A stretch of DNA of 47,556 nt from Cytophagaceae bacterium. Its GTDB lineage: Bacteria; Bacteroidota; Bacteroidia; Cytophagales; Spirosomataceae. The stretch is taken from contig SXXW01000018.1 of the NCBI GenBank assembly GCA_005791165.1, positions 1 to 47,556 of the forward strand, given 5' to 3'. Below, one piece after another: positions 26,916 through 36,414 of the stretch. Position 1 is the stretch's first letter. The number at the start of each line of letters is the position of its first letter. Position numbers and translations under genes: made by a program. Below the pieces are notes generated by a model, which saw only the letters and a program-made list of their open reading frames with translations, made no database searches and was not told where the DNA came from.

Positions 26916-28172
26916 TTATAAGTTGAAAGCGCTTTTAACAGCATCTACATAATCTAATTTTTCCCAAGTAAATAATTCTACTTCCTTGGTTAATTGTTGA
27001 CCATTAGGCCCAACAAAATGTTTCGTCACCACTTCGTTTTTACGGCCCATGTGGCCATAAGCTGCAGTTTCAGAATAAATTGGGTTTCTAAGCTTTAATC
27101 TTTGCTCAATAAAATAAGGGCGCATATCAAAAATAGCTTCTACCTTTTTTGCAATTTCTCCATCGGTTAAACCCACTTTTGCTGAGCCATACGTGTCAAT
27201 AAATAATCCACATGGTTTTGCCACGCCTATCGCATAAGAAACTTGAACTAATACTTGGTCACATAATCCGGCAGCCACTAAATTTTTGGCAATATGTCTA
27301 GTTGCATAGGCAGCTGAACGATCCACTTTGGATGGATCTTTTCCTGAAAATGCCCCACCTCCGTGAGCTCCTTTTCCACCGTAGGTGTCAACGATAATTT
27401 TACGTCCCGTCAAACCTGTGTCGCCATGGGGTCCGCCAATCACAAACTTACCCGTAGGATTGATATGGTAGGTAATCGCATCATTAAATAAAGCTTGTAG
27501 CTCAGGCTTTAATTTTGCTTTCACACGTGGAATAACAATCTCAATGATATCTTTTTTGATTTTGGTCAACATCTCAGCTTCCGCAGCAAAGTCGTCATGC
27601 TGCGTCGAAACAACAATCGTGTCAATTCTTTGTGGTACGTGGTTGTCACTATATTCAATCGTCACTTGAGATTTTGCATCAGGACGAAGATATCCAATAA
27701 GAGAAGGCTCATTATTGCGAATATATGATAACTCCTGTAAAATTTTATGTGCTAAATCTAATGCCAATGGCATATAATTATCAGTTTCTTTGGTTGCAAA
27801 GCCAAACATCATTCCTTGGTCTCCCGCTCCTTGGTCCTCTGGATTTGCGCGATCAACACCCTGATTGATATCAGCAGATTGCTCGTGAATGGCCGAAAGA
27901 ATACCGCAAGAATTAGCTTCAAACATATATTCCGACTTAGTATAGCCTATTTTACGAATGACTTCTCGAGTAATGGCTTGTACATCTAAGTAGGTTGTGG
28001 TATTTACCTCGCCCGCTAAAACTACCTGACCAGTGGTCACAAGTGTTTCACATGCAACTTTGGAAGTAGGGTCAAAAGCCATAAAATGGTCAATTAACGC
28101 ATCAGAAATTTGGTCTGCAACTTTATCAGGATGTCCTTCGGATACTGACTCTGAGGTAAATAAGTAAGCCAT
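26916..28172 (-). CDS. metK: S-adenosylmethionine synthetase
   Basis: A 418-aa enzyme that makes SAM from methionine and ATP; SAM feeds QueA, LipA and the RNA methyltransferase encoded in this window. Motifs are [15 protein letters not shown] at residues ~10-24, the ATP-binding [12 protein letters not shown] near residue 118, and the phosphate-binding glycine loop [19 protein letters not shown] near residue 271. Length is normal for the phylum. A full Bacteroidota-type promoter lies just upstream at 28210-28241, and a shared terminator lies downstream. Confidence 0.97.
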   Translation of the reverse strand: MAYLFTSESVSEGHPDKVADQISDALIDHFMAFDPTSKVACETLVTTGQVVLAGEVNTTTYLDVQAITREVIRKIGYTKSEYMFEANSCGILSAIHEQSADINQGVDRANPEDQGAGDQGMMFGFATKETDNYMPLALDLAHKILQELSYIRNNEPSLIGYLRPDAKSQVTIEYSDNHVPQRIDTIVVSTQHDDFAAEAEMLTKIKKDIIEIVIPRVKAKLKPELQALFNDAITYHINPTGKFVIGGPHGDTGLTGRKIIVDTYGGKGAHGGGAFSGKDPSKVDRSAAYATRHIAKNLVAAGLCDQVLVQVSYAIGVAKPCGLFIDTYGSAKVGLTDGEIAKKVEAIFDMRPYFIEQRLKLRNPIYSETAAYGHMGRKNEVVTKHFVGPNGQQLTKEVELFTWEKLDYVDAVKSAFNL

Positions 28173-28209
28173 TCGTGAATTAGTTTATAAATTAAGTTTT
28201 AAGAATATG

Positions 28210-28241
28210 CAAATTTAATATTAATATTAGAGAGCCACAAA
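28210..28241 (-). promoter_or_regulatory. Bacteroidota-type promoter of metK
   Basis: On the minus strand TTTG (28241-28238) is followed after 20 nt by TAAATTTG (28217-28210), matching TTTG-N19-20-TAnnTTTG. Transcription would begin near 28203, about 30 nt ahead of the metK ATG at 28172. It lies in the short gap after crtY, so metK is separate from that run. Confidence 0.7.
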
Positions 28242-28258
28242 TTGAATTTAGGATATGG

Positions 28259-29443
28259 TCATGGCAATTTATTTCCTTTGAAAAATAATTTGATCGCGGC
28301 CGATAAAAAAGGGTAGGTTGGTACCGTCAGCATTAACGATAAATCTTCTCGTAAGCTTGTTTTCTCATCCAAAAAGCGTAACATTTTTTGAGGAGAATTT
28401 TTGAAAAAAAGTGCTTCAAATACTTTTGATCCAGCTATTTTTTGATCAATTAATACTTGTAAAAAAACGTTGTCTAACCATTTTTTGAACCTAAACTCTT
28501 TTAAGACGAATGCTTTGTGATTTTTTGTTTCAAGGTTAACTACCAATTCTTTTAAGGTTCGCTGAGTTCTCAAAAAGCTATATCCAGTTGTCGATTTGAC
28601 AAATCCACCAGAAGTTCCAATCTTGATTAATTTAGCATGCAAGTTTTGTGTTTGTTCTTCCATCGGACGCATCGGGATAACTCCATATTCTTCCTCTAAA
28701 AGGTCATAATCATCTTCGCCGAAACCATAATAAGCCAACAAATAGGCTTTTAATTTATCTCTATAATAGTTTTTGTCGCGTATTTTACCTGAGAAAAAAG
28801 TATATTCAAATAAGGCTATTTTGGGGCTTGTGGGTAAGACATACATGAATTCACATTCTACATCAAATGCCACTCTAAAATCAAATAAATCAGCTGACTC
28901 TTGTTTGAATACAGGAAAATGACTTTCGATGGTCCAACCTAAAAAATGCTGTTTGATGTGTTTAGGATTTTCAAAATCACATGCAAAGGGACTGATGCTA
29001 TCAAAAACTTTTTGTGATGCATGAAAATCCCCTTGGTCCGTGCTCACGCACACATCTACTCCTTTGAAAAAAAATGAGTGAATCTTTGCGTCCAAAAACT
29101 GGATGTTTGGCTTTGTCGCTAATTGTTTATTGACGTGATCATACCAATCGCCACTATTAATTTTTCTGTACTGAAATGGGTTAATATTCAGTAGTTTCGA
29201 CTGGTTACTTTGGCTATGAAACCATAAGGAATCCCAGCTTTTTTCGGCAATTTTGTCGAATTCCTCTTCACAATCAGACCAATAACACCAGGTCTTATCG
29301 TTTTTATTTTTGGGGAATTGGTCAATGATTAAAATAGGTAAATCGCCTAAAGAACTTTTTGAAAGGTAATAAGCTAAGGATAAACCGGCCATTCCACCGC
29401 CTGCAATGATAAACGCAAACTGGGATTGTACTGGCTTATTCAT
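28259..29443 (-). CDS. crtY: Lycopene beta-cyclase
   Basis: A 394-aa FAD/NAD(P)-fold enzyme of the CrtY/CrtL type, which closes the beta-ionone rings of lycopene to give beta-carotene. The dinucleotide motif IIAGGGMAGLSLAYYLS is at residues ~12-28. DKTWCYWS near residue 49, FLGWTIES near residue 166, EFMYVLP and ALFEYTFFS near residue 200 and GTSGGFVKSTTGYSF near residue 288 are hallmarks of the family. It starts 3 nt after the lipA stop, an unusual place for a carotenoid gene, as no other crt gene is in the window. Pigmentation is therefore likely. Confidence 0.9.
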   Translation of the reverse strand: MNKPVQSQFAFIIAGGGMAGLSLAYYLSKSSLGDLPILIIDQFPKNKNDKTWCYWSDCEEEFDKIAEKSWDSLWFHSQSNQSKLLNINPFQYRKINSGDWYDHVNKQLATKPNIQFLDAKIHSFFFKGVDVCVSTDQGDFHASQKVFDSISPFACDFENPKHIKQHFLGWTIESHFPVFKQESADLFDFRVAFDVECEFMYVLPTSPKIALFEYTFFSGKIRDKNYYRDKLKAYLLAYYGFGEDDYDLLEEEYGVIPMRPMEEQTQNLHAKLIKIGTSGGFVKSTTGYSFLRTQRTLKELVVNLETKNHKAFVLKEFRFKKWLDNVFLQVLIDQKIAGSKVFEALFFKNSPQKMLRFLDEKTSLREDLSLMLTVPTYPFLSAAIKLFFKGNKLP

Positions 29444-29446
29444 GAA

Positions 29447-30316
29447 TTAGATGTGTTTTTCTGCGTGATAGGACGAACGTACTAAAGCTCCTGATTCCAC
29501 ATAGTTTAATCCTCTTTTCAATCCTTCTTCCTTGTACATCAGGAAAGTCTCAGGATGAATCCATTCAATCACTTCATGATGCATTTTGGTTGGTTGCAAA
29601 TATTGACCCAACGTTAACACATCCAAACCATGAGCAACTAAATCATCCATCGCCTGAAAAACCTCTTCTTTTGTTTCTCCTAATCCGAGCATAAGTCCAG
29701 ATTTGGTTCTTTTTCCAAACTCTTTTGTTCGCTTCGTTTGTTCTAAACTTCGCTCATACTTGGCTTGTGGCCGAACGAATTTGTATAATCTCGCTACGGT
29801 TTCCATATTATGCGACACGACTTCTTGGCCTCCTTCGATCATTCGGATTAAGGCATCCCAATTCCCTTTTGTGTCTGGAATTAATGTTTCAATCGTCGTT
29901 AAAGGGGTAGTTTCTTTAACCGCTCGGACAGTTTGATACCAAATTTCAGCCCCTCGATCTTTTAATTCATCTCTATTGACGGACGTGATGACCGCATGTT
30001 TCACTTTCATTAATTGAATCGCTTCAGCTACTCGGCGTGGCTCATCTTCATCATATTCATTAGGTCTTCCGGTCGCCACAGCACAAAAAGTACAAGACCG
30101 AGTGCACACATTTCCCAAAATCATGAAAGTGGACGTTCCTTCTCCCCAACACTCGCCCATGTTTGGGCAATTTCCTGATTGACAAATCGTATGTAATTTA
30201 TACTCATCGACTATTTTCCGAACGTTTGTATATTTTTCACCAATAGGCAATTTAACCCTAAGCCAATCTGGCTTTCTTGAGGTTGGGGCTGAATTCACTT
30301 GGGGTAATTCGATCAT
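29447..30316 (-). CDS. lipA: Lipoyl synthase
   Basis: A 289-aa radical-SAM enzyme that inserts two sulfur atoms into protein-bound octanoyl groups to make lipoyl cofactors. The auxiliary cluster cysteines are Cys45, Cys50 and Cys56 ([12 protein letters not shown]). The radical-SAM cluster cysteines are Cys71, Cys75 and Cys78 (CTRSCTFC). The C-terminal RSSYHAEKH supplies the conserved serine ligand of the auxiliary cluster. It follows the outer-membrane-type gene by 9 nt and precedes crtY by 3 nt, so all are probably one transcript starting at ytxJ. Confidence 0.96.
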   Translation of the reverse strand: MIELPQVNSAPTSRKPDWLRVKLPIGEKYTNVRKIVDEYKLHTICQSGNCPNMGECWGEGTSTFMILGNVCTRSCTFCAVATGRPNEYDEDEPRRVAEAIQLMKVKHAVITSVNRDELKDRGAEIWYQTVRAVKETTPLTTIETLIPDTKGNWDALIRMIEGGQEVVSHNMETVARLYKFVRPQAKYERSLEQTKRTKEFGKRTKSGLMLGLGETKEEVFQAMDDLVAHGLDVLTLGQYLQPTKMHHEVIEWIHPETFLMYKEEGLKRGLNYVESGALVRSSYHAEKHI

Positions 30317-30325
30317 TTTGTATTT

Positions 30326-31153
30326 TTATTTACTCTTTCCAAAGAAAAAGGTTAGATATCCTGTGGTATAAACCGATCGCTGTGGCGTTTGGTTTAACAT
30401 TTCAATAGGTTTGGAAAAATAATCCACAATAAAACCCACTTCCAAAGCTAAATAGTTCTGTTTGAATGAATCCAATTCAACATTAAATGCGGTTTTTAAA
30501 TGCCAACCCGGAACATAAACAGATTCGCTGGCGCCCTTAAAAAAACTACTTTCACCTAAAATGGTCGTTCGCTGATAAGTGTTATCATAGGTTTGTGACA
30601 TGGGAATGGATACAATCGATGATTTTCCCGAGCCTGGATTAACCAAAGAAATGTCGACATGATAAGGCATTTGCATTCCGATGTTTGGCCCAGTGGCAAT
30701 TAAGCCCTTTAAAGCGGCTCCCCCTTCCGTTGGTTTTTTAAATAAGGTCCATTGGCGGCCGTACTCTGGTCTAATTACAACTAATTGATTTAATTTGCCT
30801 TCCGTATAACCTCTTCCATTGTAAGAATAGGGTGAGCTAAACTCTCTGTAATCCTTAATGATGGATAAATCAAGTCCTACCAGGGATTGAATTTTGGGAT
30901 TATTAATCCACACTTTTCTAGCTGAAAGCCCTCCGAAAATACCAGAGCTTGTGGATGTACTAATCCCCAAGGCTATTGTTCCTGCAGGATTGACATTTTT
31001 TATATTGCGATCATTATTTTTTGAAATTACTTTTGATCGATTTGTTGAGCTGGGAGCCTGAATAATGGTTTCTTTAGGTGCTGATTTTCTTTGGGCCCAA
31101 ACAACCGTTGAGGACCAATAAAAAACAAAAAGAAATCCTATCAATTTTTTCAT
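30326..31153 (-). CDS. Secreted protein, probable outer-membrane beta-barrel
   Basis: A 275-aa protein with a signal peptide (MKKLIGFLFVFYWSSTVVWAQ, cleavage near residue 20), then a low-complexity linker rich in Ser/Lys/Asn. From about residue 57 there are alternating strands typical of small barrels (GTIALGISTSTSSGIFGGLS, LALEVGFIVDYFSKPI), ending in YTTGYLTFFFGKSK with near-terminal aromatics. I do not recognise a family. Its ATG overlaps the ytxJ stop by 4 nt and lipA follows after 9 nt, so it is embedded in an otherwise redox/cofactor operon. Confidence 0.7.
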   Translation of the reverse strand: MKKLIGFLFVFYWSSTVVWAQRKSAPKETIIQAPSSTNRSKVISKNNDRNIKNVNPAGTIALGISTSTSSGIFGGLSARKVWINNPKIQSLVGLDLSIIKDYREFSSPYSYNGRGYTEGKLNQLVVIRPEYGRQWTLFKKPTEGGAALKGLIATGPNIGMQMPYHVDISLVNPGSGKSSIVSIPMSQTYDNTYQRTTILGESSFFKGASESVYVPGWHLKTAFNVELDSFKQNYLALEVGFIVDYFSKPIEMLNQTPQRSVYTTGYLTFFFGKSK

Positions 31154-31482
31154 TTGCTCAAATAGGGTTTTAATTCGTCAACTGAAATATCCCAATGGGT
31201 TGCGGAATAGGTACAATCTCCCTTGTTAATAACTAAGACCTGAGGAGACTGATGTTGTATCCCAAACTTTTCTGCAATTTCTAAGGAAATAGGACGGTAT
31301 GCAATCAAATCCAAATAAAAAGCTGTGTTTTCCGTGGTTCCCCAAGCTCGCTCAAATCGACTTAAAGCAGTGGATGAAATGGAACAACGAGTACTATGTT
31401 TGAAAATCACCACGGGTTGATTTTGCGAAATCTCAACTATTTCATCCAATTGATGTAGGTCTGTTAATGTATTCCAATGCAT
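31150..31482 (-). CDS. ytxJ: YtxJ-like bacillithiol-system redox protein
   Basis: A 110-aa thioredoxin-fold protein of the YtxJ/DUF2847 family, proposed to act with bacillithiol as a monothiol bacilliredoxin. The motif KHSTRCSIS places the active Cys at residue 33, and AEKFGIQHQSPQVLVINKG supplies the cis-Pro segment near residue 79. It heads a run of four minus-strand genes (ytxJ, barrel protein, lipA, crtY). A TAAATTTG -7 match lies on the minus strand at 31540-31533. It suggests that the cell uses bacillithiol as its low-molecular-weight thiol; this is inference. Confidence 0.88.
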   Translation of the reverse strand: MHWNTLTDLHQLDEIVEISQNQPVVIFKHSTRCSISSTALSRFERAWGTTENTAFYLDLIAYRPISLEIAEKFGIQHQSPQVLVINKGDCTYSATHWDISVDELKPYLSK

Positions 31483-31547
31483 AAGGATGATGTAGGTATT
31501 CGCCTAATTTTGTAAATTTATTGTTTCAACATCAAATTTAAGAAAAA

Positions 31548-32804
31548 TTGAGGGTTTGGCTGTATATTTTTGCCTTGTTTTTATATAAGCAAATTTTAGG
31601 AATTGTTTCTGTGTTCCATAGCAAGGCTAAGAAATGGAATAATGGCCAAAAACATGTTTGGGATGGGCTAGAATCTGCTTTCGAAAATAATCATAAACCC
31701 GTCGCTTGGTTTCATACCGCATCCATGGGTGAATTTGAACAGGGGAAACCCATCATAGATGCTTTTTCCAACGAATATCCAGATTACTTTATTCTAGTAA
31801 CCTTTTTTTCTCCTTCAGGGTATGAGGTTAGAAAAAACGCTCCAGGTATTGATTACGTAAGTTATTTGCCTTTTGATGGTGCTTCAACGAGCGAACGATT
31901 TTTGGATCTTGTTAATCCGTCTATGGTATTTTTTGTTAAATATGAATTTTGGTATTTCTATTTACATGAACTCAAAAAAAGAAATATTAAAACGATTTTA
32001 GTTTCAGCCATTTTTAGAAAAAATCAATTGTTTTTTAAATGGTATGGGGGATTCTTTAGGAATATATTAACGTCTTTTGTTCAAATTTTTGTTCAAGATG
32101 AAGCGTCTAAAGAAATGCTAAATAGTATTGATATTCAACATATTACTTTAGGTGGCGACACTCGCTTTGATCGAGTGTTAGCGAACCTTCGCACGGCCCA
32201 ACCTTGGTCTTTCATGTCGGATTTTATCGGAGAAAACGAATTTGTGGTTCTGGGTTCCGTATGGGATGCTGATATGGATTGCTTAATTCCCATGATTAAT
32301 TCAGGCAATTTTCCATTTAAATGGGTGGTGGTGCCACATGAAATTAATGAATCAACGTTAAATTCATGGGAGTCTAAGATTCAAGTTGACGTATGCTATT
32401 CGAAGGGTGGAAATTTAGACGCTAATGCCAAGGTGTTATTTGTCAATGAGGTGGGGCGCTTATCTTCATTATATCGGGGCGCTTTGTTTGCCTATATTGG
32501 AGGAGCTTTTGGCGGAGGTTTACATAATACATTGGAGGCTGCCGTTTTTGGGCCAACGGTCTTTTTTGGCAATAAGAATTTTGAAAAATTTAATGAGGCA
32601 GTTGCATTGGTCAATTTAGGATTAGCTTTTCCCGTGGCGAACAGCCAAGAATTGGAAGAGAAAATGTTGGAAATTTATCATTCAGAAGATTTGTTGGTTC
32701 AAAAGCAAGTGCAAGCTCGGCAATTTGTCGCCGCCCATGCAGGTGCCACCGAATGCATCATGAACTATGTACGAAAAAATTTAGGTCATCCATATGCTGA
32801 ATAA
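31548..32804 (+). CDS. waaA: 3-deoxy-D-manno-octulosonic acid (Kdo) transferase
   Basis: A 418-aa GT30-family glycosyltransferase that adds Kdo to lipid A at the inner membrane. The N-terminal anchor (LYIFALFLYKQILGIVSVF) leads into WFHTASMGEFEQGKPII near residue 54, the catalytic-loop glutamate region. SPSGYEVRKN, VKYEFWYFYLHELK and LGGDTRFDRV follow, and the C-terminal domain has YIGGAFGGGLHNTLEAAVFG near residue 315. The start appears to be TTG at 31548, since the family begins close to this point and no in-frame ATG lies nearby. TAATTTTG at 31505-31512 is a candidate -7 box. rsgA overlaps its end by 11 nt. Confidence 0.93.
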   Translation: MRVWLYIFALFLYKQILGIVSVFHSKAKKWNNGQKHVWDGLESAFENNHKPVAWFHTASMGEFEQGKPIIDAFSNEYPDYFILVTFFSPSGYEVRKNAPGIDYVSYLPFDGASTSERFLDLVNPSMVFFVKYEFWYFYLHELKKRNIKTILVSAIFRKNQLFFKWYGGFFRNILTSFVQIFVQDEASKEMLNSIDIQHITLGGDTRFDRVLANLRTAQPWSFMSDFIGENEFVVLGSVWDADMDCLIPMINSGNFPFKWVVVPHEINESTLNSWESKIQVDVCYSKGGNLDANAKVLFVNEVGRLSSLYRGALFAYIGGAFGGGLHNTLEAAVFGPTVFFGNKNFEKFNEAVALVNLGLAFPVANSQELEEKMLEIYHSEDLLVQKQVQARQFVAAHAGATECIMNYVRKNLGHPYAE

Positions 32805-33723
32805 AGGTCTCATCATGCGTTCAACAGGCTCTTGGTATGAAGTTCGTGCCGAATCGGGAAAGGTATATCGAGCCAGATTAAAAGGGAAGTTTAAGTTGAA
32901 TGGCCCTAAAACCTCTAACCCAATTACCGTGGGAGACAAGGTGATTTTCTCGATGGAGGATGAGGCCAATCAGACGGTGGTTATTGAAGAAATTTCGCCG
33001 AGGCAAAATTATATTATTCGAAAATCTGTTCATAAGACTAGCCATGGCCAATTATTAGCGGCGAATGTAGATCAAGCCATTTTCATATTTACCTATAAAT
33101 TCCCCAAAACATCCTTGGGATTTTTAGATCGTTTTTTAGTGACCGCTGAAGCATTTCGAATTCCGGTGACGATCGTTTTCAATAAAATGGACTTATTACA
33201 TGAGGAAGAAAAAGATCAAGTTTTTGAGTGGGCAGGTTTATACCAAGAATTGGGTTATGGTGTTTTATTCACCTCAATCCCATTGAATCAAGGTATTTCA
33301 GAATTTAAAGAAATGTTTGAAGGCAAGGTGTCTTTAATGGCCGGTCATTCAGGCGTTGGTAAATCAAGTCTTTTGAATATCGTCGCACCTACCTTACATA
33401 TTAAAACGAAAGAAATTTCTGATTTTGCCCAAAAAGGGGTTCATACCACTACGTATTCAACTATGTGGGAACTAGGGCCCGATACTTATTTGATCGATAG
33501 CCCAGGGATTAATGAATTTGGGGTCATGGAAATAGAAAAAGAAGAATTAGCCCATTATTTCCCTGAGATGCGGGCACTTTTGGGACAGTGCAAATTTAAT
33601 AATTGTTTACATTTGCATGAACCACATTGCGTGGTCCAACAAGCAGTTAAGGACGGTGAAATTGCGTCAAGTAGATATTTAAGTTATTTTAGTATTTTTG
33701 AAAATGACGATAATCGTCGATAA
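32794..33723 (+). CDS. rsgA: Ribosome small subunit-dependent GTPase A
   Basis: A 309-aa circularly permuted GTPase that helps late maturation of the 30S subunit. The N-terminal OB-fold starts with STGSWYEVRAESGK. The GTPase motifs come in permuted order: FNKMDLL (G4, ~residue 130), GHSGVGKSSLLN (G1, ~187) and DSPGINEFG (G3, ~230). KGVHTTTYS is the G2 region. A C-terminal zinc-finger-type segment has CKFNNCLHLHEPHC near residue 269. ATG at 32794 overlaps waaA by 11 nt; ATG at 32815 is an alternative. Confidence 0.95.
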   Translation: MLNKGLIMRSTGSWYEVRAESGKVYRARLKGKFKLNGPKTSNPITVGDKVIFSMEDEANQTVVIEEISPRQNYIIRKSVHKTSHGQLLAANVDQAIFIFTYKFPKTSLGFLDRFLVTAEAFRIPVTIVFNKMDLLHEEEKDQVFEWAGLYQELGYGVLFTSIPLNQGISEFKEMFEGKVSLMAGHSGVGKSSLLNIVAPTLHIKTKEISDFAQKGVHTTTYSTMWELGPDTYLIDSPGINEFGVMEIEKEELAHYFPEMRALLGQCKFNNCLHLHEPHCVVQQAVKDGEIASSRYLSYFSIFENDDNRR

Positions 33724-33727
33724 ACCT

Positions 33728-34639
33728 ATGGAAAAAAAATATAATTGGGGGATAGATTTAGGAGGAACGAAAATTGAATGTGCTATTTTAGATCAACATG
33801 ATCCGACTCAAGTCATTTTACGTGAACGTATTGATACAGAATCGATTAAGGGATATGATCATATCATTGCTCAGGTGGGTAGATTGATTGATTCAGTCAG
33901 TCAAAAAGTGGGATTTAGGCCTACGCGATTAGGTTTTGCAACTCCAGGGGTTTTGGATCCTGCTTCTCAGACCATGAAAAATTGCAATACGACAAGCATG
34001 AACGGCAAACCTATGGCCGCCGATTTAGCCAAAGTGGTTGATTGTGAAGTTGTGTTGGCCAATGATGCCAATTGCTTTGCGTTAGCAGAAGCACTTTTAG
34101 GTGCGGTTCAGGATATAAATAAAGAGGCCCAAGTGGTATTTGGTGTTATTTTAGGCACGGGTGTTGGCGGTGGTTTGGTAGTGAATGGAAAGGTTATTAA
34201 TGGGCTTCATGGAATTGGTGGCGAATGGGGGCATAATATTTTGGAAGAAGGGGGTGAGCCTTGTTATTGTGGAAAAGCTGGATGTGTTGAGAAAGTCATT
34301 GCCGGCCCATCGTTAGAATTATTTTATGAAAGACAAACGGGGGATAAAAAGAAATTAAAAGATATTGTTCAAGCCTATATAGCGGGTTCCGATTCAAATG
34401 CGACAGTCACCATGGAGCGATTATTTGAATATTATGGGAAAGCCATTTCTACGATCATTAACGTCATTGATCCCGATGTGATTGTGATCGGTGGGGGAGT
34501 TGGAAACATCGATTTGTTGTATAGCGAAGGCTATGAGCGAATTAAAAAATACATTTTCAACTCAGGTGAAGTATTGACCCCCATCGTTAAACCGAAATTA
34601 GGGGATAGTGCTGGTGTTTTTGGAGCAGCGATGTTATAA
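33728..34639 (+). CDS. ROK-family sugar kinase (glucokinase-like)
   Basis: A 303-aa ROK-family protein that probably phosphorylates a hexose such as glucose. The phosphate loop is GIDLGGTKIEC at the N-terminus. GFATPGVLDP and LANDANCFALAEA follow, the second with the catalytic aspartate, and ILGTGVGGGLVVNGKVI binds nucleotide. The ROK zinc motif EPCYCGKAGCVEK near residue 175 is intact. It has no DNA-binding domain, so it is a kinase and not a repressor. The frame is open to ATG at 33698 inside rsgA, but ATG at 33728, 4 nt past the rsgA stop, gives the normal N-terminus. Confidence 0.9.
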   Translation: MEKKYNWGIDLGGTKIECAILDQHDPTQVILRERIDTESIKGYDHIIAQVGRLIDSVSQKVGFRPTRLGFATPGVLDPASQTMKNCNTTSMNGKPMAADLAKVVDCEVVLANDANCFALAEALLGAVQDINKEAQVVFGVILGTGVGGGLVVNGKVINGLHGIGGEWGHNILEEGGEPCYCGKAGCVEKVIAGPSLELFYERQTGDKKKLKDIVQAYIAGSDSNATVTMERLFEYYGKAISTIINVIDPDVIVIGGGVGNIDLLYSEGYERIKKYIFNSGEVLTPIVKPKLGDSAGVFGAAML

Positions 34640-34662
34640 TAGTCGCATAATAAATTTGCGGC

Positions 34663-36303
34663 CTAAAAATTATAAAGCACAGGAATCGTTTGGGAGGTAT
34701 TTGTTCCCGTAAACCTAAAATAATACTTACCCGAGCTGAGTGGCGGAAGGAATATTTCTTCGTGTGTTTGTTTTAGGTTTAATGTATTTAAAATGACCCC
34801 TTGTGCATTAAAAATCTCAAGTTTCAAATCCATTTCTTCAGGTAAATCAATGTTGATTTTTTCCCCTATTTTAATAGGATTAGGATAAATTCGGATGGCA
34901 ATTTCATGGATGGGTTCAACGCCTAATATCGGATTTAAAAGGGTCGTTGCCTTTAAGAAATTCGGAATTCCGTATCCCAATAAATTATCTGGCTTAGCGG
35001 CTTGATTGCCTGATTTTCGGATGGCATCTATGATTTGCCAAGAACTATTTCGGGGATTAGCTTGGACCATCCCTGCGGCAAATCCAGCCATGAGGGGTGC
35101 TGAAAATGAGGTTCCATTGGATGTGGCAATCGTCCCACTCGTTGTGCCAACCACAGTCCCTAGTCCCATAGAAGAAACATCAGGTTTTATTCTTTTATCA
35201 AAACTCGGTCCTAACGAACTAAAACTCGCTTTTAAACCAGATCTGTCTACGGCTCCAATTGCTAAAATTGAATCAGCATCTGCTGGTGCCGAAATGTATT
35301 TCCAAGTACTTGTTCCTTCGTTTCCAGCGCTGATGGTACAAATAATCCCTTTTTGGGACGCCCAGGCGGCTGCTTTTGAAACTAAAGTGGTTCTCCCATT
35401 CATATCTGCATAGGTATGGTTATGTTTTAAGTTGTCAAATTCAGAATAGCCCAAAGATGAACTTAACACATCGGTTCCTAAACTGTCTGCCCATTCAGCG
35501 CCTCTGAGCCAATTTGCTTCTTCGACGATTAATTCTGAACCATCTTCCTCGGTTTGCGCCATCGCAAAATTGGCTAAATAGGCTGTTCCAAACAATTTTC
35601 CTGGGGATTGACCGGCAATGGTGCTAAGGACATTCGTTCCATGGGAACCTCCTACATAGACCGATTTTAAACTCGGGCTTGTTGTCAAAGTGCCCACCAC
35701 TCTTTTTTCGGTAAAAATGGCCTGCAAGTAAGGGACTTGATTCGCATTTAAAAAGCCATTGTCCAACAAAGTAATCAGGGTTTTTTCTCCACGAAAACCT
35801 TTTGCATGCATAATGTCGATTCCTAGTTGGGACACCTGTGTCAGAGAACTCCCATAATCTGGATCTGCGTTTGATAATTTAGTTCCTGTAATCTCATTGC
35901 TTTTAATTTGATTGTTTGCACTCGAATCCGCCGGAAAATTCCAATAAAGACCTTTCACATTTCCCAGTTTTAACACTTTAGAAAGGTCGCTCGGTTTTTG
36001 TGAAATTAATGCTCCATTAATCCATTTTAAAGGAAAGATGATGGTTGCCCCTGTGGATTTCAATTGCTCTAAATAACTAGGGTTAACCGGTAAATCTTGC
36101 GCTTGGAGGGCAATATTCATTTTTTTTCTGCGTTCTATAGACTTGGAACTTAGAAATACTTCCGGTTTATTGATTGAAAATGGGTTATTGTTTCTGTCTT
36201 TAAACAGCACCAAATATCGGTAGGTAGAATTTTGAGCGAAAGCTGAAAGGCCCCCAATAAAGGAAATGAAAAACAGTAGGATTAACCTAAATAGAGGACG
36301 CAT
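34663..36303 (-). CDS. Secreted subtilisin-like serine protease with T9SS sorting domain
   Basis: A 546-aa S8-family protease. A signal peptide (MRPLFRLILLFFISFIGGLSAFAQ) is followed by a propeptide-like region with SIERRKKMN. The catalytic domain has TLLDNGF (Asp), GGSHGTNVLSTIAG (His) and GTSFSAPLMAG (Ser). AISAGNEGTSTWKYISAP contains the oxyanion Asn region. The last ~75 residues, from IYPNPIKIGEKINI to the end, are a type A T9SS C-terminal sorting domain, so the protease is probably exported and attached to the cell surface. The frame is open for 19 more codons upstream, but ATG at 36303 starts the signal peptide. Confidence 0.9.
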   Translation of the reverse strand: MRPLFRLILLFFISFIGGLSAFAQNSTYRYLVLFKDRNNNPFSINKPEVFLSSKSIERRKKMNIALQAQDLPVNPSYLEQLKSTGATIIFPLKWINGALISQKPSDLSKVLKLGNVKGLYWNFPADSSANNQIKSNEITGTKLSNADPDYGSSLTQVSQLGIDIMHAKGFRGEKTLITLLDNGFLNANQVPYLQAIFTEKRVVGTLTTSPSLKSVYVGGSHGTNVLSTIAGQSPGKLFGTAYLANFAMAQTEEDGSELIVEEANWLRGAEWADSLGTDVLSSSLGYSEFDNLKHNHTYADMNGRTTLVSKAAAWASQKGIICTISAGNEGTSTWKYISAPADADSILAIGAVDRSGLKASFSSLGPSFDKRIKPDVSSMGLGTVVGTTSGTIATSNGTSFSAPLMAGFAAGMVQANPRNSSWQIIDAIRKSGNQAAKPDNLLGYGIPNFLKATTLLNPILGVEPIHEIAIRIYPNPIKIGEKINIDLPEEMDLKLEIFNAQGVILNTLNLKQTHEEIFLPPLSSGKYYFRFTGTNTSQTIPVLYNF

Positions 36304-36389
36304 ATTGAATAGTTGATGCAAATTAAATAATTTAAACCAAAAGCACATAAATTTCATCAATTCAATAGAATATCTATAAAAAAAATTTG

Positions 36390-36397
36390 TAAATTTG
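36390..36397 (+). promoter_or_regulatory. Candidate -7 promoter element of the metal module
   Basis: TAAATTTG matches TAnnTTTG exactly and lies 18 nt ahead of the ATG at 36415. No TTG sits at the right distance upstream. The GTG at 36397 that could extend the downstream frame overlaps this box, which favours the ATG at 36415 as the true start. Confidence 0.42.
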
Positions 36398-36414
36398 TGC
36401 CATTATTTTTTAAA

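Noticed and set aside
35006..35413. 135-aa plus-strand open frame inside the subtilase gene
   Set aside because: The sense strand carries the catalytic Ser and Asn motifs there; the antisense frame shows no family signal or start context.
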